18,203 nucleotides of DNA. It comes from Porticoccaceae bacterium. Its GTDB lineage: Bacteria > Pseudomonadota > Gammaproteobacteria > Pseudomonadales > Porticoccaceae. The stretch spans positions 1 to 18,203 of the forward strand of contig JALRJD010000374.1 of NCBI GenBank assembly GCA_023255165.1. Direction: 5' to 3'. Shown here piece after piece: positions 13,650-18,203 of the stretch; positions within the stretch are counted from its first letter, which is position 1; every line of letters begins with the position of its first letter. The position numbers and the translations under genes were made by a program. The notes beneath the pieces were generated by a model, which was not told where the DNA came from, ran no database searches, and saw only the letters and a program-made list of their open reading frames with translations.

Positions 13650-15155
13650 CTAACCGCCGGAACCGACCTCGACGCCGGTGAGCAGCTCTTCAACCACCTT
13701 GGCCGAACTCACCACGCCCGGTAGACCAGCGCCCGGATGGGTGCCCGCGCCGACAAAATAGAGGTTGGAAACCGCACTGTCGCGATTGTGAAAGCGGAAC
13801 CAGGCTGATTGTGTCAGGCGCGGCTCAATAGAAAAGCCGGCACCGTGCATGGAGCGGTAGTCGCTGGCAAAATCTTCCGGTGTCATCCAGAACACCTCTT
13901 CGATCACCGAGGAGAGCTCCGGCAGAATCGTCTCTTCCAGAGCGCTGACAATTCGGTCGCGCAGCATCGGCCCTTCAGTTTCCCAGTTGACGTCGCCGAG
14001 CAGGTTAGGCACCGGGCACAGTACATAGAATGATTCACAGTCTTCAGGGGCGAAGCTTTTGTCGGTGGCCGTTGGGCGATGCAGATAGAGTGAGAAATCC
14101 TCGCTCATTTTTTTGCTGTCAAAAATTTCTGCCAGCAACTCTTTAAAGCGCGGCCCCATCCAGATGCTGTGGTGAGCCACATCGGGATAGAGTTTGCGGG
14201 TGCCAAAATAGAGCACATAGAGGCCCATGGAGTACTGTTTTTTAATTTTCGGCAGGCTGAACAGAGGCTTCTTTGCCGGCAGCAGATGTTGGTAACAGGT
14301 CTCCGGGTCGCCGCCAAAGACAACAATATCGGCGTCTATCACCTCACCTGAGTTAAGTCGCACGCCGCTGGCGCGCTTGCCGTCGAGAACAATTTCATCG
14401 ACATCGGCGCCGAGTTGAATCTCAATGCCGTGGCGTCGCATCAGCGCGCCCAATTCGTCAACCAGCTTGCCGGTACCGCCCATGCAGAAAAACACACCCC
14501 AGCGTCGCTCGAGGTAGTGAATCAAGGTGTAAATAGCGGTAGTTTTAAATGGATTGCCGCCCACCAAAAGGGGGTGAATGGAAAATGCCTGGCGGATTAA
14601 AGGGTGCTTCAAATGGTTGTTGACCATCTGCGACACGGTGCGATAGCACTTCAGCATCAGCAGGGCCGGCACCTGTTTGACCATATCCCAGACCCGGGTA
14701 AAGGGCCGGTGCACCAGCTGTTTAAAGCCGATATCGTAGACCTCTTTGGATTTTTCCAGCAGCTTCAGGTAGCCGTCGGCATCGTCCGGGTTAAAGCGGC
14801 GAATCTCGGCGAGGGTATCCTCGATGGAGGCGCGGTAGTCAAACTGACTGCCATCGGCAAAGTGAAAACGGTAAAAAGGGTCGAGGGGGACAAACTCAAG
14901 ATGGTCTTCCAGTTTCTCATCAAACAGCTCAAACAGCTCATCGAACAGAAAAGGGGCGGTAATCACCGTAGGGCCAGCATCGTGGCGATAACCACCGCGC
15001 TGAAAAACCTGGGCGCGCCCGCCAAGACTCTCGAGACGTTCGAGCAGGGTGACCTGGTAACCGAGGGCGCGCAGTCTGAGTGCTGTGGCAATGCCGGCAA
15101 AGCCTGCTCCGATAACGACTGCTTTTTGAGCTTCCTGCTGATGGATTTGTGTCAA
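13650..15155 (-). CDS. crtI: Phytoene desaturase (lycopene-forming type)
   Basis: A 501-residue FAD-dependent CrtI-type desaturase. The FAD motif VVIGAGFAGIATALRLR (G16, G18, G21) is followed by LESLGGRAQVF and the family block GYRHDAGPTVITAPFLFDELF. C-terminal signatures are GAGFSIEPRLTQSAWFR and YFVGAGTHPGAGLPGVVSSA, the conserved substrate/FAD-binding end of carotenoid desaturases. Four-step desaturation of phytoene to lycopene is expected because crtY follows and no other desaturase gene is present. The start is TTG at 15155, preceded by AAGGGCGG; no ATG or GTG lies in frame before the FAD motif, so the TTG is well supported. It overlaps the crtE stop in a TTGA tetranucleotide. Confidence 0.95.
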   Translation of the reverse strand: MTQIHQQEAQKAVVIGAGFAGIATALRLRALGYQVTLLERLESLGGRAQVFQRGGYRHDAGPTVITAPFLFDELFELFDEKLEDHLEFVPLDPFYRFHFADGSQFDYRASIEDTLAEIRRFNPDDADGYLKLLEKSKEVYDIGFKQLVHRPFTRVWDMVKQVPALLMLKCYRTVSQMVNNHLKHPLIRQAFSIHPLLVGGNPFKTTAIYTLIHYLERRWGVFFCMGGTGKLVDELGALMRRHGIEIQLGADVDEIVLDGKRASGVRLNSGEVIDADIVVFGGDPETCYQHLLPAKKPLFSLPKIKKQYSMGLYVLYFGTRKLYPDVAHHSIWMGPRFKELLAEIFDSKKMSEDFSLYLHRPTATDKSFAPEDCESFYVLCPVPNLLGDVNWETEGPMLRDRIVSALEETILPELSSVIEEVFWMTPEDFASDYRSMHGAGFSIEPRLTQSAWFRFHNRDSAVSNLYFVGAGTHPGAGLPGVVSSAKVVEELLTGVEVGSGG

Positions 15156-16114
15156 GCGATCCGCCCTTGCCGTTTAATGGTTGTTTTGCCCTTCACTGAG
15201 GTGACCAGCGCGGCCGCGACAGACTGCAGCGGCGACGGAACCGATAATACCAGCAGATCCGCCTGTGCCAACCAGTAATCGACAAATTGGTTGGCCTGCA
15301 AAATCACGTCGCTGCTGGCAATGCGTTTCTGCCAATGGCTGAGCTTGCTGAGGTCATCGGACTGGTACCAGCGATTAAAGTCATCGGCGCCTGCACCCTG
15401 CTGAGAGAAAAGACTCACCACCAGGTTGGGTTTGCGGCCGTCGAGGTCGCTGGAGCGATGGCTTGAGGGAATAATGTCGTCGATATCGTTGCGACCCTGA
15501 TAGGCCAGGCCGCAAAATTCCACCAGACGATCGAGGCTACTGAGATCCTGATCAAGCCCGGCGGCAATGGCGGCGCCTTTAATCGGCGCAATTAATAGTG
15601 GCGCGGTTTTGCCTTTGGCAATGCGCTGCCACTCGTCAAGCTCAGCACAGTCGCGCTGGGTGATATCGGAAATCTGACCACTGCAGGTCTCTTGCATGGC
15701 CTGAGCTAACAAAGCAACCAGTTTGCCGCCGTGTTGGGCATTTCTGGCGCCGAGCTCAAAGGCTTTTGCCACCATCCAGTCACCCAGGCAGAGTGCCATG
15801 TCGGCGCCAAAGTGCTGGTGGATGCTCTCCTGTCCGCGACGATGTGTGCTGGCGTCGCTGATATCGTCGTGAATAAGAGAGGCATTGTGCAGCAGCTCGC
15901 AGGCTGCGGCCCAATAAAGGTTATCTGTTTGGTTTAAATTCAGCGCGTTACCGCTGCTTAGCGCGAGCTGTGCGCGAAAGGATTTTCCCGGGTTTTTAAA
16001 ATGATAGGCCGCGGCGGCTGCCAGTGCGCTGTGCGCATCGGGCATTTCGCGTTTATACAGCGCATCCAGCTGTGCCAGACCATTCAATCGGTTTTCAATC
16101 TGTGTTGGGAACAT
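15152..16114 (-). CDS. crtE: Geranylgeranyl diphosphate synthase (polyprenyl synthetase)
   Basis: A 320-residue trans-prenyltransferase that supplies GGPP to CrtB. Visible: GKSFR (43-47, counterpart of GKRxR), LLHNASLIHDDISD with the first Asp-rich motif DDISD (83-87), THRRGQESIHQHFG (90-103), the GKT (168-170) preceding helix H, and the second Asp-rich region YQGRNDIDD (205-213). The second motif reads NDIDD, with Asn at the first of the usual DDxxD positions; the remaining Asps are kept. Chain length is inferred from context. AAGGGT lies 8 nt before the ATG at 16114. This is the first gene of the compact biosynthetic operon, 106 nt after the proteorhodopsin gene, with an inverted repeat in the leader. 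Confidence 0.92.
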   Translation of the reverse strand: MFPTQIENRLNGLAQLDALYKREMPDAHSALAAAAAYHFKNPGKSFRAQLALSSGNALNLNQTDNLYWAAACELLHNASLIHDDISDASTHRRGQESIHQHFGADMALCLGDWMVAKAFELGARNAQHGGKLVALLAQAMQETCSGQISDITQRDCAELDEWQRIAKGKTAPLLIAPIKGAAIAAGLDQDLSSLDRLVEFCGLAYQGRNDIDDIIPSSHRSSDLDGRKPNLVVSLFSQQGAGADDFNRWYQSDDLSKLSHWQKRIASSDVILQANQFVDYWLAQADLLVLSVPSPLQSVAAALVTSVKGKTTIKRQGRIA

Positions 16115-16133
16115 TGTCAGTACCCTTTTAAAC

Positions 16134-16151
16134 CGTAACTTTAATGTTACG
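16134..16151. promoter_or_regulatory. Inverted repeat in the crtE leader
   Basis: CGTAAC (16134-16139) and GTTACG (16146-16151) are exact reverse complements around TTTAAT, beginning 20 nt upstream of the crtE ATG. The site could be an operator for a carotenoid regulator or a small leader hairpin. It does not fit the TGT-N12-ACA pattern of PpsR/CrtJ. The regulatory role is inferred. Confidence 0.4.
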
Positions 16152-16170
16152 TGTCTTTATTATTTTGAGA

Positions 16171-16200
16171 GGGAAAGAGCCAGCAGGCGCTGGCTCTCCC
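16171..16200 (-). terminator. Hairpin between proteorhodopsin and crtE (attenuator or mRNA stabiliser)
   Basis: AGAGCCAGC (16176-16184) and GCTGGCTCT (16189-16197) form a perfect 9-bp stem with loop AGGC, extended by GGG/CCC (16171-16173 / 16198-16200) with a two-base bulge. It starts 21 nt after the opsin stop on the minus strand. Downstream is TCTCAAAATA, not a U-tract, so partial termination or 3'-end protection of the opsin mRNA is more likely than full termination. Confidence 0.65.
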
Positions 16201-16220
16201 TGTCTTTCAAGCAGTGTTAA

Positions 16221-16910
16221 TTACTCTGAATCAGCTACTGCAGCTGCCCAGATAACCACACCAAAGGCGATCTTGTTCCAGAAGTCAGCTACGTTGTAAA
16301 CAACGTTCAAAGTAACTGCATCTGCACCACCGCCAAAGTAACCCATAAAGTAACCCAGTGGGTAGATTGACCAGCCCAGAGTTACCAGCAGAGTCATAGT
16401 CTTATAGGCTTTTTGTACGTTTGGATTAGCCAGTGACGCATTGATCTGGCTTGCTTCGCCTTTGAAGATTTCCCAGATAATGTAGAACCACGCCGCCATC
16501 GATGGAATAAACGCCATTTTGGCATCCATCAAACCGGCTTCGCCCGCATAGCCGAAGCCAAGCATAGCAACAGTACCCAGCAGCAAGCGCCAGAAAACGC
16601 CGGCTGGAACCTTGGCAACCGCGGAGAGGATCAGATAAAACTCGATCATCAACAGTGGCACGGTGAGCAGCCAGTCGATATAGCGGAACACAGTTGGTGA
16701 AGTTCCGGTTGCTACCCATACATCGCGCATATAGAAATAGTGCACTGCAGCGATCAGTGTAACCAAGCCAGAAACTGTCAGCGACGTCTTCCACTTGCCC
16801 GCGACACGATCGCGTTCAACAAAGAAGAATGCCGTGGCAGCAACCAACGCCATAGAAATTAACCAAAAGGAAATACCAACTGGGTCGTTGGCGGATAAGT
16901 TGTTAGTCAT
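16221..16910 (-). CDS. Proteorhodopsin, green-type light-driven proton pump
   Basis: A 229-residue seven-helix retinal protein of the inner membrane. In proteorhodopsin numbering the key residues are present: His75 (here H57, VHYFYMR), the proton acceptor Asp97 (D79, RYIDWLLTVPL), the proton donor Glu108 (E90, IEFYLIL) and the Schiff-base Lys231 (K213, ADFWNKIAFG). Asp/Thr/Glu at the 97/101/108 positions indicates outward H+ pumping, not Na+ or Cl- pumping. Position 105 is Leu (L87), the green-absorbing variant. The N-terminus is short and lacks an obvious cleavable signal, unlike the SAR86 protein. AGGGG lies 6 nt before the ATG. The gene heads the retinal locus and is divergent from the serine hydrolase gene. 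Confidence 0.97.
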   Translation of the reverse strand: MTNNLSANDPVGISFWLISMALVAATAFFFVERDRVAGKWKTSLTVSGLVTLIAAVHYFYMRDVWVATGTSPTVFRYIDWLLTVPLLMIEFYLILSAVAKVPAGVFWRLLLGTVAMLGFGYAGEAGLMDAKMAFIPSMAAWFYIIWEIFKGEASQINASLANPNVQKAYKTMTLLVTLGWSIYPLGYFMGYFGGGADAVTLNVVYNVADFWNKIAFGVVIWAAAVADSE

Positions 16911-17154
16911 ATGTAACCCCTACAGTTAGACTTTTTTTTATTATGAGCAACAGCGTGCTTTCTTTAGTTATATCAGGAGAACATGCTGCACCCCTTGAAC
17001 GGATTAGCCCCTTTTTTGTGACCGAGCGTTCACCGCGAGCAACAATCTATCGCTATTTCACGATAAGTGCAAATAAAGAGTGGCAACTAATTTTCGAAGC
17101 CAAACCTGACATTCGCCCTTATACTACGCCGCAAATAAAAAAAGAGATGTTCCA
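16911..17154. other. Divergent intergenic region between proteorhodopsin and serine hydrolase
   Basis: This 244-nt stretch must hold the proteorhodopsin promoter and probably the promoter of the plus-strand hydrolase. On the minus strand CATAAT stands just upstream of an A-tract and is a weak -10 candidate; no confident -35 is seen. A 72-codon plus-strand frame (16943-17161) crosses it but lacks a Shine-Dalgarno and family resemblance, so I do not call it a gene. Confidence 0.35.
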
Positions 17155-18203
17155 ATGTTAAGAAATTTTACGGTCCGTTTAATCTTTATATACAGCATCA
17201 TTACATCCACTGCTGTTTTCGCCGAGCATCACGGAGAGAATTCCGGCAGCGCGGCGCAGGAAAGTGCTATCACCACACCTCAACAACAGTGGCAGACAAA
17301 ACCAGCGGTTGAGCTGGGCATAGAAGAGAAAAAAATTAATCGCCTGTTTGATTTATCGTTTGATGATGCATCAACCCAGGCAGTGGTGTTAATCAAAAAC
17401 GGGTTTTTGATTGGCGAGCGCTATGCTGAGGGTTATGACCAAAATTCCTATGGCACATCCTGGTCGATGGCAAAAAGTTTTTATGCTTCATTAATTGGCA
17501 TTTCCATTGATCGCGGCGAGATCGGCAGCCTTGATGACAAGGTGGCGAAGTACCTCGACTATTTTAATGACGAACGCGCAGAGATTAGTATTCGTGATTT
17601 ATTGGATATGACCAGCGGTCTGGAAATGCCCGATCACGAACATGAAGAGATGTTTTTCTCCAAAGATCATCTTGGCTATGCACGCGAGGTTGGTGTTGAA
17701 AAGCCCGCCGGAACAAAGTTTGAATACAATAATGTCAACTCCATGCTGCTGGCGGATATTTTGCACAGCGCCACCGGCATCAAAGCGGACCAACTGCTGC
17801 GCGAGCGTGTGCTCGACAAGATTGGCCTGACTGATGTCACTCTGTGGCGCGACAGTGTTGGCAACCCGCTGACCTATTGCTGCATCGATACGACCGCACG
17901 ACAGTACTCGCGGTTTGGTTTGCTGTTTGCCCGCAGCGGCAACTGGAATGGCGAGCAGATTATTTCCGAGGACTATGTAAACCAGACTTTTTCAAAAGTC
18001 TGGGCAGATCTTGAAAGTGCCACTATCAGTCAAAAGCGCGGTTACTCTCTGCATTGGTGGATCTCCCGGCACGATGACAAAGCGGTTATCTTTAATGCCA
18101 GCGGCAAGTTTGGGCAGTATATTTTTGTTGATAGAGCCAACGATATTGTCTTTACCCGGATTACAAAATATCACCCCACCGGCGGCTCGGTTCAGAACTG
18201 GGG
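17155..18203 (+). CDS. Exported serine hydrolase, class C beta-lactamase/esterase fold (3' end beyond window)
   Basis: At least 349 residues; the gene runs off the window. The N-terminus is a signal peptide (basic MLRNFTVR, hydrophobic LIFIYSIITS, then TAVFA before EHHGE), so the protein is periplasmic. The catalytic SxxK motif is SMAK (S104, K107), the YxN motif is YNN (Y191-N193), and the third, KTG-like motif is probably ASGKFGQ (K318). Blocks such as RDLLDMTSGLEM and FEYNNVNSMLLADILHSATG are typical of the beta-lactamase-related family that includes NylB-type amide hydrolases, esterases and penicillin-binding-like proteins. The substrate cannot be told. The ATG at 17155 has AGAG about 9 nt upstream and is the only start giving a complete signal peptide. 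Confidence 0.87.
   Translation, partial: MLRNFTVRLIFIYSIITSTAVFAEHHGENSGSAAQESAITTPQQQWQTKPAVELGIEEKKINRLFDLSFDDASTQAVVLIKNGFLIGERYAEGYDQNSYGTSWSMAKSFYASLIGISIDRGEIGSLDDKVAKYLDYFNDERAEISIRDLLDMTSGLEMPDHEHEEMFFSKDHLGYAREVGVEKPAGTKFEYNNVNSMLLADILHSATGIKADQLLRERVLDKIGLTDVTLWRDSVGNPLTYCCIDTTARQYSRFGLLFARSGNWNGEQIISEDYVNQTFSKVWADLESATISQKRGYSLHWWISRHDDKAVIFNASGKFGQYIFVDRANDIVFTRITKYHPTGGSVQNW

Noticed and set aside
14604..15278. Plus-strand open frame of 224 codons opposite crtI and the end of crtE
   Set aside because: Shadow of strongly supported carotenoid genes; no motif.
16943..17161. Plus-strand 72-codon frame between proteorhodopsin and the serine hydrolase
   Set aside because: No Shine-Dalgarno before its ATG, no recognised family, and it overlaps the hydrolase start by 7 nt; it occupies what must be the divergent promoter region. 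A real small protein is not excluded.
1..18203. Search for CRISPR arrays, tRNA/rRNA genes and riboswitches
   Set aside because: No regularly spaced repeats other than the 13-bp tandem array, no cloverleaf-type or rRNA sequence and no recognisable riboswitch core were seen by eye.

Overview
This 18.2 kb window looks like a chromosomal segment of a marine gammaproteobacterium, most like the SAR92/OM60-type proteorhodopsin-bearing lineages. That placement rests on the protein families and the proteorhodopsin-carotenoid gene order, not on a database search. All genes except DUF1415, the BaiN-like flavoprotein and the last (serine hydrolase) gene are on the minus strand. No tRNA, rRNA, CRISPR array, insertion sequence or phage gene was seen.

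Layout. 1-265 (-): the start of an MFS transporter, cut by the window edge. 449-2223 (+): a two-gene unit of DUF1415 and a BaiN/HI0933-type flavoprotein joined by a 4-nt overlap. 2257-3195 (-): a circularly permuted RbgA/YlqF-type GTPase, convergent with the flavoprotein across nested hairpins. 3266-3985: an AT-rich patch with a BrnT/BrnA toxin-antitoxin pair, a perfect 10+10 bp inverted repeat at the toxin start, and a broken small reading frame on the other side of that repeat. 3987-5484 (-): a GFA-like zinc protein, an uncharacterised small membrane protein and YaeQ. 5576-6893 (-): a CPXCG-type Cys-rich protein and a 3-hydroxyisobutyryl-CoA hydrolase-like enzyme that starts at TTG. 7004-9528 (-): DUF3501, an HdrD/GlpC-like Fe-S protein and a short rubrerythrin, with terminators after the rubrerythrin and after DUF3501; a redox or peroxide-stress module.

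9756-16910 (-) is the main system: proteorhodopsin, then crtE, crtI, crtB, crtY, blh and a type 2 IPP isomerase. Together these supply the opsin and the whole route from C5 isoprenoids to retinal: IPP/DMAPP balance (Fni), GGPP (CrtE), phytoene (CrtB), lycopene (CrtI), beta-carotene (CrtY), retinal (Blh). The opsin has the proton-pump carboxylates, the Schiff-base lysine and Leu at the tuning position, so a green-absorbing proton pump is predicted. The six biosynthetic genes overlap or nearly touch. The opsin is set apart by a 106-nt spacer with a strong hairpin and a separate inverted repeat, which suggests that opsin and pigment enzymes are made at different levels. 17155 to the end (+): an exported serine hydrolase of the class C beta-lactamase fold, cut by the window edge.

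The least conventional observations are the brnT gene without a normal in-frame start (an SD-preceded ATG lies one frame away, at a TTT-C site inside the putative operator), the broken frame divergent from it, four 13-bp tandem repeats upstream of yaeQ, and an Asn in the second Asp-rich motif of CrtE.
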